Part shown: one piece after another, positions 46,701-55,124 of the stretch | Numbering within the stretch: position 1 is the first letter of the stretch | Layout: each line of letters begins with the position of its first letter | Source of the DNA: Dyella halodurans | GTDB taxonomy: Bacteria; Pseudomonadota; Gammaproteobacteria; Xanthomonadales; Rhodanobacteraceae | Direction: 5' to 3' | Assembly: GCF_026283925.1 (NCBI RefSeq) | Contig: NZ_JAPDPF010000010.1 | Coordinates: 62,001-126,000, forward strand | DNA: 64,000 nt | The notes under the pieces: model-generated | Told to the model about the DNA's origin: nothing | Seen by the model: the letters and a program-made list of their open reading frames with translations, nothing else | The model's database searches: none | Program-made: the position numbers and the translations under genes

Positions 46701-46945
46701 GAGCTGGTGTAGAGCATGCCTTCCACGCCGTTGATCTGTTCCTCCAGCGGCGTGGCGACGGTTTCGGCGATCACCTTGGGATTGGCGCCGGGATAGCTGG
46801 CGCGCACCACCACGGTGGGCGGTACCACCTCGGGGTATTCGCTGATCGGCAGCCGGAACAGCGCAATGCCGCCGGCGATCACGATCAGCACGGAGAGGAC
46901 GCCAGCCAGGATCGGCCTGTCCACGAAAAATTGGGCGATTTTCAT
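43745..46945 (-). CDS. RND efflux permease, HAE1 family (MexF-like)
   Basis: A 1066-residue inner-membrane proton antiporter pump. The N-terminus (FFVDRPILAGVLSVLIVIAG) and the PEVVPPTVVVRASYPGAN region are very similar to MexF. Proton-relay helix 4 reads FGLVLAIGIVVDDAIVVVEN with the paired Asp. Twelve membrane helices and two large periplasmic loops fit. Start at 46945; AGGA lies 9 bases upstream. A 240-bp gap holding a REP pair separates it from the adaptor gene. Confidence 0.95.
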   Translation of the reverse strand: MKIAQFFVDRPILAGVLSVLIVIAGGIALFRLPISEYPEVVPPTVVVRASYPGANPKVIAETVATPLEEQINGVEGMLYTSSQSTSDGAMTLTVTFALGTDLDNAQVQVQNRVAQAQPRLPEEVQRLGVTTQKSSPDLTMVVHLISPDQRYDMLYLSNYARLHIKDQLARLDGVGDVQIFGAGEYSMRVWLDPERLAVRQLTTGDVVRAIQEQNVAVAAGALNAPPGPNNAAFQLNINTQGRLINEEDFLNIIVRKDATGAVTHLRDVARVELGSNNYALRSLLNNRPAVALPIFARPGSNAIQISDEVRHLMADLKKDFPQGVDYQIVYDPTVFVRGSIEAVVHTLFEAIALVVLVVILFLQTWRASIIPLVAVPVSLIGTFAVMLLVGFSLNALSLFGLVLAIGIVVDDAIVVVENVERHIEHGLSPKEATRKAMNEVTGPIVATALVLCAVFVPAAFISGLTGQFYRQFALTIAISTVISAFNSLTLSPALAALLLQERGAPKDKLSLFIDRAFGWLFRPFNRLFETSANRYVGGVKRILRSGSIALVIYGGLVLLGLFGFAHVPTGFVPAQDKQYLVSFAQLPDAASLDRSEDVIRRMSDIALKQPGVESAVAFPGLSINGFTNSTNSGIVFVTLKPFEERRDASLSAGAIAGALNQKYAAIQDAYIAVFPPPPVMGLGTIGGFRLQVEDRSDAGFEELYKQTQGLIQASTKVPTLAGLFSSYQVSVPQIDADVDREKAKAEGVDLADVYQTMQAYLGSLYVNDFNRFGRTYQVNVSAEPSFRHEPEDILRLKTRSASGEAIPLGSFVTIRQSVGPDRVQHYNGYPTAEINGGPAPGFSSGQAQAAIEKLARENLPNGMTFEWTELTYQQILAGNTAILVFPLCVLLVFLVLASLYESLLLPLAVILIVPMVLLSAISGVWLSGGDNNIFTQIGLIVLVGLACKNAILIVEFAREAQIIEGMDRTQAVLEAARLRLRPILMTSFAFIMGVVPLVTSHGAGAEMRHAMGVAVFAGMLGVTFFGLIFTPLFYVLVRGWSERMSERRRARKAAHASLPAPALENH

Positions 46946-47092
46946 TGCATTCGTCCTGGTTGCTCTGGGCACCATTCCCGCGCTGGGCGGGGACTTGGGA
47001 GCCTTGTTCGCGTGACGCGGAGACAACGGTTCCCTGACCCTCCTTCATCCGAAGGAGGGAACTTCATTGCTCGCTGATCGCTTTCCTAATCC

Positions 47093-47173
47093 GTCATCCC
47101 TGCGAAGGCAGGGATCCAGTGCCTTTCGTACGGCGAGCGAGAGTCACTGGATTCCTGCCTTCGCAGGAATGAC
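47093..47173. repeat. REP inverted pair, family 2, inside the efflux operon
   Basis: GTCATCCCTGCGAAGGCAGG... at the left and ...CTGCCTTCGCAGGAATGAC at the right, between the adaptor stop and the permease start. REPs in this position often modulate mRNA stability and the ratio of upstream to downstream products. Confidence 0.85.
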
Positions 47174-47185
47174 GAGCAAATGGCC

Positions 47186-48385
47186 CTACTTCTGCTGCGC
47201 GGCGTTCTGACCCGAACCGCCGCCCGTCATCGCCAGCTGCTTGTTCGGATCCAGGCTGCGCGTTTCCATCGCCACCTTGGTCGGATTCACTTCCACGCCG
47301 GGACGTACGTGCTGCAAGCCGTTGACGATCACCACGTCCTTGGCATCGAGGCCTTCCGTCACCACGCGCAGGCCATCCAGCAACGGGCCGGTGACCACGC
47401 GGCGGTATTCGACCTTGCGATCCTTGTCGATCACATAGACGAACTTGTTGCCGAGGTCGGTGGCGACGGCGCGGTCGTCGACCAGGGCGCGCGGCTCGCG
47501 GCTGTCGCTGCGCAGCTGGATACGCACATACAGGCCGGGGGTGTAGCGTGCATCGGCGTTGTCGAACACGGCGCGCAGGCGGATCGTGCCGCTGCCGGCG
47601 CGCAGCTGGTTGTCGACGAAGTCGATGCGGCCGGTATGCGGAAAGCCCTTCTCGTCGGCCAGCGCCATGGTGATCTGCGGCGAGCTGCCATGTTCGCGCC
47701 GCTGACGATCGAACTTCAGGTAGCTGTGCTCGTCCACGTCGAAGTAGGCATAGATCGGGTCGATGCTCACCACGCTGGTCAGCACATCGTTGCTGGTGAC
47801 CAGGTTGCCCGGCGTCACCAGGGCATTGCTGACGCGGCCATCGATTGGCGCGCGTATCTCGGTGAAGCCGAGGTTGAGGCGGGCGGCATCCAACGCCGCC
47901 TGGGTCGAGGCGACCTGGGCCTTGGCGCTTTCGGCGGCGGTGGCAAGGCGGTCGGCTTCCTCGCGGGCGACGGCGTGCTGCTCGAGCAGCCGACGTCCGC
48001 GCTCGGCATTGGCCTGGGCCAGCACCTGCTCGGAGCGGGCCTGACTCAGGTTGGCGTTGAGGCGATCGACTTCGGCCTGGTAGGGACGCGGGTCGATGCG
48101 GAACAGCAGTTGTCCCTTGCGCACGGTGGCGCCTTCCTGGAAATGCACCGAATCCACATAGCCGCCGACTCGCGGCCGCAACTGAATGGTGTCGACAGCC
48201 TGCAAGCGGCCGGTGAACTCGTCGGCGTCATCGACCGGGCGCACCAGCACCTGGGATACGGTGACCGGGGGCGGCGCCCCGGCAGGTGCGGTTTGTGCCT
48301 GGGTGTCGCCGCTATGGCCGAGCAAGCCCCAGCTGCCGGCCACCACGGCCAAGGCAAGAGTGGCGAAGATCCATTGTTTCTTCAT
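47186..48385 (-). CDS. RND efflux periplasmic adaptor (MexE-like)
   Basis: A 399-residue membrane fusion protein with an N-terminal membrane anchor/signal (WIFATLALAVVAGSWGLLG), lipoyl/barrel-sandwich halves (LRPRVGGYVDSVHFQEGATV and LGFTEIRAPIDGRVSNAL), a helical hairpin between them and a beta-barrel (DEHSYLKFD). It links the MexF-like permease to the OprN-like duct. First gene of the operon, divergent from the LysR regulator. Confidence 0.94.
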   Translation of the reverse strand: MKKQWIFATLALAVVAGSWGLLGHSGDTQAQTAPAGAPPPVTVSQVLVRPVDDADEFTGRLQAVDTIQLRPRVGGYVDSVHFQEGATVRKGQLLFRIDPRPYQAEVDRLNANLSQARSEQVLAQANAERGRRLLEQHAVAREEADRLATAAESAKAQVASTQAALDAARLNLGFTEIRAPIDGRVSNALVTPGNLVTSNDVLTSVVSIDPIYAYFDVDEHSYLKFDRQRREHGSSPQITMALADEKGFPHTGRIDFVDNQLRAGSGTIRLRAVFDNADARYTPGLYVRIQLRSDSREPRALVDDRAVATDLGNKFVYVIDKDRKVEYRRVVTGPLLDGLRVVTEGLDAKDVVIVNGLQHVRPGVEVNPTKVAMETRSLDPNKQLAMTGGGSGQNAAQQK

Positions 48386-48455
48386 GTCGCGCTCCCAATT
48401 TGATCTCGTCGGGGCAGGGGCACGCCGACGAACAGGAGCGAGAGATTAGGTGTAC

Positions 48456-48473
48456 TATTTGGTTCAATAAATA
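48456..48473. promoter_or_regulatory. Candidate LysR-type operator (T-N11-A)
   Basis: TATTT-GGTTCAAT-AAATA, a perfect 5-bp dyad in an AT-rich patch of the mexE-like/LysR divergent region. It has the T-N11-A form used by LysR regulators, and lies 70 bp from the adaptor start and 58 bp from the regulator start. Confidence 0.6.
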
Positions 48474-48493
48474 CCTCTTTGTGCAATGCAATA

Positions 48494-48508
48494 GTGACTG
48501 TCAGTCAC
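48494..48508. promoter_or_regulatory. Perfect palindrome upstream of the LysR gene
   Basis: GTGACTG-T-CAGTCAC, seven bases each side of one central base, 23 bp before the LysR start. It may be a second operator, for autoregulation or for a different regulator. Confidence 0.5.
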
Positions 48509-48530
48509 GAATAGGGTGAAAATCCAAGCT

Positions 48531-49484
48531 ATGGAAGACTTTGCCGCAATCTCCGCCTTTGTCCGCGTCGTCGAGGCCAAGAGCTTTGCCGCCGCCGCCG
48601 CCCAACTGGGCATGACGCCATCCGGGGTCAGTCGCGCTGTGTCGCGCCTGGAGGAGCAGCTGGGTGCACGGCTGCTGTTCCGTTCCACGCGATCACTGCG
48701 GTTGACCGACGATGGGGCCTCGTTCCATGCGCGTTGCAAGGAGATCCTTGCCGATCTCACCGAGGCCACCGAGGCGCTCGGCTACGCCAGCCGCAAGCCC
48801 AGCGGCAAGCTGCGCATTGGTGCGCCGGCTGCCGTGGGGCGTACCGTCATCATCCCGAGGCTGGCGGAATTCGAACAGCGCTATCCGGATATCCGCCTTG
48901 AACTGTCGATGTGCGATTACGCCTACGACCTCAATGAGGAAGGCATCGATTGCGCCATCCGGGTGGGGCCACTGGAGGATTCCAGCCTGATCGCGCGCAA
49001 GATCGGCTACCTGCGCAACGTGATGATTGCCTCGCCGGAGTATCTGGCGAAATACGGCGCACCGCAGAGCATCGAGGATCTGAAGGATCACCGCTGCATC
49101 AACTACATCCAGCCCAACGGCCGCCCGCGCCAGTGGCAGTTCGACACGCCAAGCGGCCAGGTGGGCATCGACATCGATGGGCATCTGCTGATCAACGATG
49201 CCGAATCGGTGATCCAGGCGGTGGTCGCGGGGCTGGGCATCACCCAGGCGCCGCACGTCATTGCCGCCTGCATGCTCGACTTCGGCAAGCTCGAGCTGGT
49301 GATGACCGACACCAACTCCACCGGCAAGCCGGTATGGATCGTCTACCCGCAGAAGAAGCACCTGTCGGCCCGCGTGCAGGCCTTCATCGAGTGGGTGCGC
49401 GAAGTATTCGAGCAGAGCAACGAGCCAGGCAAGCACAAGAAGCCGGTGGCCGTGCCTGCCGAGCCCGAACGCATCCGCGCCTAA
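48531..49484 (+). CDS. LysR family regulator, divergent from the RND operon
   Basis: A 317-residue regulator. Winged helix at about 1-60 (FAAISAFVRVVEAKSFAAAA, then LGMTPSGVSRAVSRLEEQLG) and a periplasmic-binding-like effector domain (about 85-290). The sequence branch (MEDFAAISAFVRVVE) is the AaeR/DmlR-like group of LysR proteins. GTG at 48516 would add five residues; ATG at 48531 is the more family-like start. Divergent position argues it controls the pump, as MexT does for MexEF-OprN, but it is not a close MexT match by eye. Confidence 0.92.
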   Translation: MEDFAAISAFVRVVEAKSFAAAAAQLGMTPSGVSRAVSRLEEQLGARLLFRSTRSLRLTDDGASFHARCKEILADLTEATEALGYASRKPSGKLRIGAPAAVGRTVIIPRLAEFEQRYPDIRLELSMCDYAYDLNEEGIDCAIRVGPLEDSSLIARKIGYLRNVMIASPEYLAKYGAPQSIEDLKDHRCINYIQPNGRPRQWQFDTPSGQVGIDIDGHLLINDAESVIQAVVAGLGITQAPHVIAACMLDFGKLELVMTDTNSTGKPVWIVYPQKKHLSARVQAFIEWVREVFEQSNEPGKHKKPVAVPAEPERIRA

Positions 49485-49500
49485 GCCCTGCCTCTACTGT

Positions 49501-49624
49501 TGTAGGAGCGCACCCTGTGCGCGAAAAGCCAACAGCGCGGCGACGCCACCACCTCCCTGGTGCGAAAACCCACCATCGAGTTGACATCCCGGCGCCGCGT
49601 TCGCGCACAGGGTGCGCTCCTACA
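49501..49624. repeat. REP inverted pair, family 1
   Basis: The same perfect 24-bp arms as at 5059-5138 (49501-49524 and 49601-49624), here 76 bp apart. Located between the convergent LysR and uppP genes, where it could serve as a two-way terminator. Confidence 0.9.
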
Positions 49625-49636
49625 CAGGAGCGGGGA

Positions 49637-50431
49637 TTACGCGCCTGCCGGCACCAGCAGCAGCAAGGCAATGCCCAGCACGATGCGATAGATGGCAAAC
49701 GGCGTGAAGCGATGGCTGCGGATATAGCCGAGCAGCCACTTCACCGCGATAAAGCCCACCACGCCGGAGACGATGAAGCCGACGATCAGCGCGGTCCAGT
49801 CTTCGTGCACGCCCCCTTCCTTGACCACCTTCAGCAACTCATAGCCGCTGGCGGCATACATGGTGGGAATGCCGACCAGGAAGGCGAATTCGGTGGCCGC
49901 CGCGCGGTTGCTGGTGCCGGCCAGCATGGCGGTGAAGATGGTGGCCGCCGAGCGCGAGGTGCCCGGGAAGATGCCCGCCACCATCTGCGCGATACCGACC
50001 AGGATGGCCACCCGCCAGGTCACCTCGGTCCGGTCCGGCTGGCGCGCCGCCAGGCGTTCCGCCGCGAGCATCCAGACGCCGCCAATCACCAGCGCCCAGG
50101 CCACCGGCGTCACCGCCTCGGGCAGCTTGAAGCCCAGCTTCACCGCGACCAGGCCCAGCACGGCCGTGATCAGAAACGCCACCACCAGCTTCAGCAGGTA
50201 GTCGCGGTTGGCTGGATCACGCCACTGCGTGAACAACTGCCAGATGCGACTCCAGTAGATGAAGGTCACCGCCAGGATGGCGCCGGCCTGGATGCCGACA
50301 TTGAACAGGTCCGAGCGTTCGCCCAGGCCAAACTTCTCCGCAATCAGCAGATGTCCCGTGCTGGAGATCGGCAGGAACTCGGTGATGCCCTCGATGATGC
50401 CGAGCAGGATGACGTTGATCAGGTCACTCAC
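49637..50431 (-). CDS. uppP: Undecaprenyl-diphosphate phosphatase
   Basis: A 264-residue polytopic inner-membrane enzyme (family about 265-275) that dephosphorylates undecaprenyl-PP for peptidoglycan and surface-polymer synthesis; overproduction gives bacitracin resistance. Seen: EGITEFLPISSTGHL near the N-terminus and GTSRSAATI for the second active-site loop. I choose GTG at 50431 (GGAG ten bases upstream); the longer frame to 50491 adds a proline-rich tail not in the family. Confidence 0.95.
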   Translation of the reverse strand: MSDLINVILLGIIEGITEFLPISSTGHLLIAEKFGLGERSDLFNVGIQAGAILAVTFIYWSRIWQLFTQWRDPANRDYLLKLVVAFLITAVLGLVAVKLGFKLPEAVTPVAWALVIGGVWMLAAERLAARQPDRTEVTWRVAILVGIAQMVAGIFPGTSRSAATIFTAMLAGTSNRAAATEFAFLVGIPTMYAASGYELLKVVKEGGVHEDWTALIVGFIVSGVVGFIAVKWLLGYIRSHRFTPFAIYRIVLGIALLLLVPAGA

Positions 50432-50596
50432 GGAAAACGCACTCCGGACGGGTTGGGCGGGCGTCGGCAGCGTGCCGGCGCAAAGCGGCATAGCTTACGG
50501 GAATGCGGTGGGCTGGCGGTTGGGCGGAAGGCGGTGCAAGCTAGGTCGGTTGAGCCGGGCGCGTCACTCGCCGAGATGGCGCGTCCAGGGAAATAT

Positions 50597-50613
50597 TGCA
50601 CCATCGTGGTGCG
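50597..50613 (+). promoter_or_regulatory. NtrC-binding site upstream of glnA
   Basis: TGCACCA-TCG-TGGTGCG, a 17-bp dyad that matches the NtrC consensus (TGCACCANNNTGGTGCA) at all but the last base. It lies 103 bp upstream of the sigma-54 -24 element, the normal enhancer distance. Confidence 0.85.
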
Positions 50614-50699
50614 TGTTTGCGTTTCATTATCGTGCAACGTGATCGCGCCAAGATCGTTCGTATTGACCTAAGGCATTGATCTGCCTGGAGCCATCGACT

Positions 50700-50715
50700 T
50701 GGCACAAGCCTTGCT
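50700..50715 (+). promoter_or_regulatory. Sigma-54 promoter of glnA
   Basis: TGGCAC-AAGCC-TTGCT, a perfect match to the -24/-12 consensus with GG and GC ten bases apart. It lies 45 bp before the glnA start. With the NtrC dyad upstream it predicts induction under nitrogen limitation. Together they account for most of the 329-bp gap between uppP and glnA. Confidence 0.9.
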
Positions 50716-50760
50716 CAAGACACTGTCGTTTTCTTCACCTTTAGCCCGCCGAGGTTGTCC

Positions 50761-52176
50761 ATGTCGTCCGCCGCCCAGAAAGTTCTCGACCTGATCCAGG
50801 AACACGAGGTCGAATTCGTCGACTTCCGCTTTGCCGACATGCTCGGTAAGCACCATCACGTCACGTTCCCGGCCCATGCCATCGACGAAGGCACCTTCGA
50901 GGACGGCAAGATGTTCGACGGCTCGTCGATCACCGGCTGGAAGGGCATCAACGAGTCCGACATGATCCTGCTGCCGGATCCGGATACCGCCTATATCGAT
51001 CCGTTCAGCGCGCACACCCAGATGGTGCTGCATTGCGACGTGCTCGAGCCGTCGACCATGCAGGCTTACGGCCGCGACCCGCGCTCCATCGCCAAGCGCG
51101 GCGAGGCCTACCTGAAGTCCACCGGCATCGCCGACACCGCCTTCTTCGGTCCGGAGCCGGAGTTCTTCATTTTCGATTCCGTGCGCTGGCAGAACGACAT
51201 GGGTCGCGTGTTCTACGAAATCGGCTCCGAAGAAGCCGCCTGGAGCTCGCGCTACAAGTACGAGGACAACAACACCGGTCATCGCCCGGGCGTGAAGGGC
51301 GGCTACTTCCCGGTCAGCCCGGTCGACTCGCTCGGTGACCTGCGCGCCGACATGTGCAAGGTGCTGGAGTCGCTCGGCCAGGTCGTCGAAGTGCATCACC
51401 ACGAAGTGGCGAATGCGGGCCAGTGCGAGATCGGCGTGAAGTTCAACACGCTGGTGCAGAAGGCCGACGAACTGATGACGATGAAGTACGTCATCAAGAA
51501 CGTCGCCCACCAGAACGGCAAGACCGTCACCTTCATGCCCAAGCCGATCGTCGGCGACAACGGCAGCGGCATGCACGTGCACCAGTCGCTGGCGAAGGAC
51601 GGCAACAACCTGTTTGCCGGTGACCTGTACGGCGGCCTGTCGCAGACGGCGCTGTGGTACATCGGTGGCATCTTCAAGCACGCCAAGGCCATCAACGCGT
51701 TCGCCAACTCCACCACCAACAGCTACAAGCGCCTGGTGCCGGGCTTCGAAGCGCCGGTGATGCTGGCCTACTCGGCCCGCAACCGCTCGGCCAGCTGCCG
51801 CATCCCGTACGTGTCCAGCCCGAAGGGCCGCCGCATCGAAGTGCGCTTCCCCGATCCGATGAACTCCGGCTACCTGGTGTTCACCGCGCTGATGATGGCC
51901 GGCCTCGATGGCATCATCAACAAGATCGACCCGGGCGCGCCGGCCGACAAGGACCTGTACGACCTGCCGCCGGAAGAAGAGAAGAACATCCCGCAGGTGT
52001 GCTCGAGCCTGGACGAAGCGCTGAACGCGCTCGACAAGGACCGTGACTTCCTCAAGGCCGGTGGCGTGTTCACCGACGACTTCATCGACGCCTACATCGG
52101 CGTGAAGATGCAGGAAGTGACCCGCTACCGCGCCAGCACGCATCCGCTGGAGTTCCAGATGTACTACGCGCTCTGA
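50761..52176 (+). CDS. glnA: Glutamine synthetase type I
   Basis: A 471-residue dodecameric enzyme that makes glutamine from glutamate, ammonia and ATP in the cytoplasm. Seen: [18 protein letters not shown], metal-site [12 protein letters not shown], the ATP loop [16 protein letters not shown], and [19 protein letters not shown]. Tyr400 in [10 protein letters not shown] is the adenylylation tyrosine, so activity is likely tuned by GlnE. ATG at 50761 with GAGG upstream (a TTG two codons earlier is open). Own terminator downstream; transcription from a sigma-54/NtrC promoter. Confidence 0.98.
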   Translation: MSSAAQKVLDLIQEHEVEFVDFRFADMLGKHHHVTFPAHAIDEGTFEDGKMFDGSSITGWKGINESDMILLPDPDTAYIDPFSAHTQMVLHCDVLEPSTMQAYGRDPRSIAKRGEAYLKSTGIADTAFFGPEPEFFIFDSVRWQNDMGRVFYEIGSEEAAWSSRYKYEDNNTGHRPGVKGGYFPVSPVDSLGDLRADMCKVLESLGQVVEVHHHEVANAGQCEIGVKFNTLVQKADELMTMKYVIKNVAHQNGKTVTFMPKPIVGDNGSGMHVHQSLAKDGNNLFAGDLYGGLSQTALWYIGGIFKHAKAINAFANSTTNSYKRLVPGFEAPVMLAYSARNRSASCRIPYVSSPKGRRIEVRFPDPMNSGYLVFTALMMAGLDGIINKIDPGAPADKDLYDLPPEEEKNIPQVCSSLDEALNALDKDRDFLKAGGVFTDDFIDAYIGVKMQEVTRYRASTHPLEFQMYYAL

Positions 52177-52203
52177 TCGCGTAGCTCTGAGTGCAGAAAA
52201 ATA

Positions 52204-52230
52204 ACGGGCGCTTCGGCGCCCGTTTTTTTT
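52204..52230 (+). terminator. Intrinsic terminator of glnA
   Basis: Stem ACGGGCGC-TTCG-GCGCCCGT with a UUCG-type tetraloop and eight T residues at its 3' side, starting 27 bases after the stop. The clearest terminator in the window. Confidence 0.95.
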
Positions 52231-52380
52231 CTGTGCGGGATGCGCCCGGTCGAAGTGAACCGGTTTCCTGGGCGGAGATCCGCTGAGGAAAGCGACATCT
52301 ACTAGGGTCATGCGCTGGCTCCCCAGAGTTGGCCCGAGGCTTACCTTCGGCATCTGGAACCGGATGCACAAGGAAGCGTC

Positions 52381-53244
52381 ATGCGACGATACGCTTGCTC
52401 ACGTAACCGCCTCAGCGCGTTGCTTGTCTTGATCGGCCTTGCCGTGGGCTCGCCCGTCATGGCCGTGGATATCGCGCCGCCCATCTTGTTGGCGAACGTC
52501 TATCACGCCGGCATCGCGCTCGATGATTATTGGGTCAGCGAAAAATACGATGGCGTGCGCGGCTATTGGGATGGCGAGAAGCTCCTCACGCGAAGTGGCG
52601 CCACCATCCACGCACCCGCCTGGTTTACCGCCCGCTGGCCGAAGACGCCCATGGACGGCGAGCTTTGGGTAGGACGAGGGGAATTCGATGTGGTGTCGGC
52701 CACGATTCGCCAGCAGCCTCCCGCTGACGCTGCGTGGCGCCGGGTTCACTACATGGTCTTTGATCTGCCGGCGCATCCCGGTCCGTTTACCGAACGCATC
52801 CCGGCGTTGAAACAAGTAGTGACCGCGCTGAATGTCTCGTGGGTGCAGCCCGTGCTGCCATACAAGGTGGCCGACGAATCCGTGCTCAAGGTGCAACTTG
52901 ATCGCGTGATTGAGCACGGCGGTGAAGGCTTGATGCTACACCGCGGCGCGGCGCTATACCGGGCAGGGCGCAGCGACGATCTGCTGAAGCTCAAGCCCTA
53001 TGATGACGCCGAAGCACGCGTGATCGCACATCTCCCCGGCAAGGGAAAATACGCCGGCGCGCTCGGTGCTTTGCTGGTCGAAACGCCTGACGGAATGCGT
53101 TTCCGCCTGGGCTCGGGTTTCACGGACGCGCAGCGCCACAACCCGCCGCCGATCGGCAGTCTGGTGACCTATCGATATCGCGGCATGACTTCAAACGGCA
53201 AACCGCGATTTGCCACGTTCGTGCGCGTTCGCGAAAAGGAGTGA
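52381..53244 (+). CDS. Periplasmic ATP-dependent DNA ligase (LigE type)
   Basis: A 287-residue minimal ATP ligase. The N-terminus is a signal peptide (LVLIGLAVGSPVMAVD), the feature that distinguishes LigE from cytosolic ATP ligases. Motif I is E-K55-YDGVRG with the AMP-accepting lysine; motifs III/IV (YMVFDLP, EGLMLHRG) and V (LLKLKP) follow, then a small OB fold to residue ~285. Proposed roles in the literature are DNA joining in the periplasm during competence or biofilm growth. Preceded by the glnA terminator; convergent with the GGDEF gene. Confidence 0.92.
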   Translation: MRRYACSRNRLSALLVLIGLAVGSPVMAVDIAPPILLANVYHAGIALDDYWVSEKYDGVRGYWDGEKLLTRSGATIHAPAWFTARWPKTPMDGELWVGRGEFDVVSATIRQQPPADAAWRRVHYMVFDLPAHPGPFTERIPALKQVVTALNVSWVQPVLPYKVADESVLKVQLDRVIEHGGEGLMLHRGAALYRAGRSDDLLKLKPYDDAEARVIAHLPGKGKYAGALGALLVETPDGMRFRLGSGFTDAQRHNPPPIGSLVTYRYRGMTSNGKPRFATFVRVREKE

Positions 53245-53310
53245 GTACGCCGCCGCGAAGCGGGCTCACTGACGCAGCGGATTCCATCGCTGTGCCGCCG
53301 TTCGCATGGG

Positions 53311-55101
53311 TCATAGTGTGAGAGGCAATGCCGAAGACAGACTGTTGCTTCCGGCATCGGTCATGACGCGATTGCGTCCGGCGTGCTTGGCCCGATAAAG
53401 CGCTGCATCCGCTTCCATGTAAAGCCGCTGCAGCACGTAGCCGGACGTATCGGTGCAGGCCAGGCCAAAGCTGGCGGAAAACGAGACGACCGTGCCGTTC
53501 CGGTCCACTTCGGTAGCGCCAATGGCGCTACGAATGCGCTCGGCGATCGCCATGCCCTGCTCGCGGGAGCAGTCGAGCAGCAGGATGCCGAACTCCTCGC
53601 CTCCGAGCCGGCCGAACAAGTCGATCGGGCGCAATTGCTGTTGGCAGATGGCAACGGTGCGCTTCAGCACGGCGTCGCCCATGGCGTGGCCGTGGACGTC
53701 ATTGACCTGCTTGAAGTGGTCCAGATCGAGGGAGATCAGGCAGGCCTGGTCGAGTTTTTTCTCGAGCAGGTGCAAGGCGCGACCAGCCTCGCCGACAAAA
53801 TGCTGATGGTTGAAGATGCCAGTCAGGCCGTCGTGATTTGACAGCTTCTTGTAGCGAAGCTGCGAGCGCTTGAGCCGGAACAGCCAGAAGACGATGGAAG
53901 TGAGCGTCACGAGCAACAGGACGATGTAGAGCCGGCTGGTTTCCACCGCCTTGGTATCGAGAGCCCGCTGCAGACGAAGAATATTGTTTTGCTTGCCCAA
54001 TGCATCGGTTTCGAGCTTCTGGGTCAGCAGGTGTTGCTGCACCACCTGGTAGGCCATCGCCCTGGCGCTGGCGTCATTGAGATAGCCTTTGTCCTGGGCG
54101 ACGTAGTGCTCGTAGTACGAGAGCGCGATGGCGGCATTGCCCTGCCTTTTTTCAATTTGGTAGAGCACCTCGTAGACGTCCTTGAGCCACGTGCTGATGT
54201 CGTCCGAGCTGCTCATGGCCAAAGCGGAGAGTGCCGCCTTCTTGGCGTCGCTGTCGTTACCCAGCTTCGCGTTGGCCTGTGCCAGTTCGACCTGCGCGGC
54301 AAGTACGTGGGAGTAGTAATGGTTTTCGTTGATGCCGGGAATAATCTTGTGAAGCAGGTCGAGTGCTTTACCTGGTTGACCCTCGTCCAGATAGAGGTTT
54401 CCCTTGAGCAGCCACATGGTGTCGGCAAATACAGGCTGCCCGGCAGCCAAGCAAGTGTCGATAACGCGCTGAACTTCCGGACTGGATGACGTCAGTCTGT
54501 TGCCTTCGTGGAGCGCGTTGACCTGCATGGAAAGGGGGTTGCACAGCGTCTCCCCGGGAGGAATGGTGTCCTCCATCATGCGGGCATAACTGATGGCCAG
54601 GTCGTACTGGCCAGAGAAGGCCGAGAGCTGCGACAGATTGGCCAGGACGGTGAAGCGGGCCAGCCTGTCCCTAATTTCTGGCAGGTCGAGTGCCAGCCGA
54701 TTGGCCAGGGTAAAGGCCTCCTCGTAGCGGCGGTTGAGTCCCAGGTTGCTCATGAGCAAGGAGGACGCCTTGGCGACCAGGGTCATGTCACCGGAGTGAT
54801 CAATGACTTCCTGAAGCGAGGCATTGGCTTTGCTGTAGTCGCCTTGGAAGGCCATTTGCCATGCGTCGAGATAGCGCAGGTGCCACTGTTGGCCTGGTGT
54901 CAGGTGGGGTCCTTCGTGGTGGATTTGCTCCAGCATGCGGACAAAGCGCGAGTGGTCGCGCGTGCGAACCTGCTCGGTCTGGTCCAGGAACTCGCCTTCA
55001 TCGGGAGTCGCAGCGGTGGCGTGGGCTGTCTGCGCGAGTGCGCAGAAGGCCAGGCCCGCCAGGGCGGGCCATCGCCAATGCTTGTGCCACCCCTGCGGCA
55101 C
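53311..55101 (-). CDS. Diguanylate cyclase with periplasmic TPR-like domain
   Basis: A 596-residue membrane sensor. Signal peptide (LAGLAFCALAQTAHATA), a long helical TPR-like periplasmic region (about 40-370), a short coiled coil, one membrane helix (LYIVLLLVTLTSIVFWLF) and a cytosolic GGDEF domain with GGEEF at 500-504. The inhibitory RxxD (I-site) is present as R491-P-I-D, exactly five residues ahead, so c-di-GMP product inhibition is expected. It starts 23 bp after the small acidic protein on the same strand, so it may be read from the same transcript as the putative borosin genes. Confidence 0.92.
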   Translation of the reverse strand: MPQGWHKHWRWPALAGLAFCALAQTAHATAATPDEGEFLDQTEQVRTRDHSRFVRMLEQIHHEGPHLTPGQQWHLRYLDAWQMAFQGDYSKANASLQEVIDHSGDMTLVAKASSLLMSNLGLNRRYEEAFTLANRLALDLPEIRDRLARFTVLANLSQLSAFSGQYDLAISYARMMEDTIPPGETLCNPLSMQVNALHEGNRLTSSSPEVQRVIDTCLAAGQPVFADTMWLLKGNLYLDEGQPGKALDLLHKIIPGINENHYYSHVLAAQVELAQANAKLGNDSDAKKAALSALAMSSSDDISTWLKDVYEVLYQIEKRQGNAAIALSYYEHYVAQDKGYLNDASARAMAYQVVQQHLLTQKLETDALGKQNNILRLQRALDTKAVETSRLYIVLLLVTLTSIVFWLFRLKRSQLRYKKLSNHDGLTGIFNHQHFVGEAGRALHLLEKKLDQACLISLDLDHFKQVNDVHGHAMGDAVLKRTVAICQQQLRPIDLFGRLGGEEFGILLLDCSREQGMAIAERIRSAIGATEVDRNGTVVSFSASFGLACTDTSGYVLQRLYMEADAALYRAKHAGRNRVMTDAGSNSLSSALPLTL

Positions 55102-55124
55102 GTCGCGCTCGCCTAGGGTGCTGG

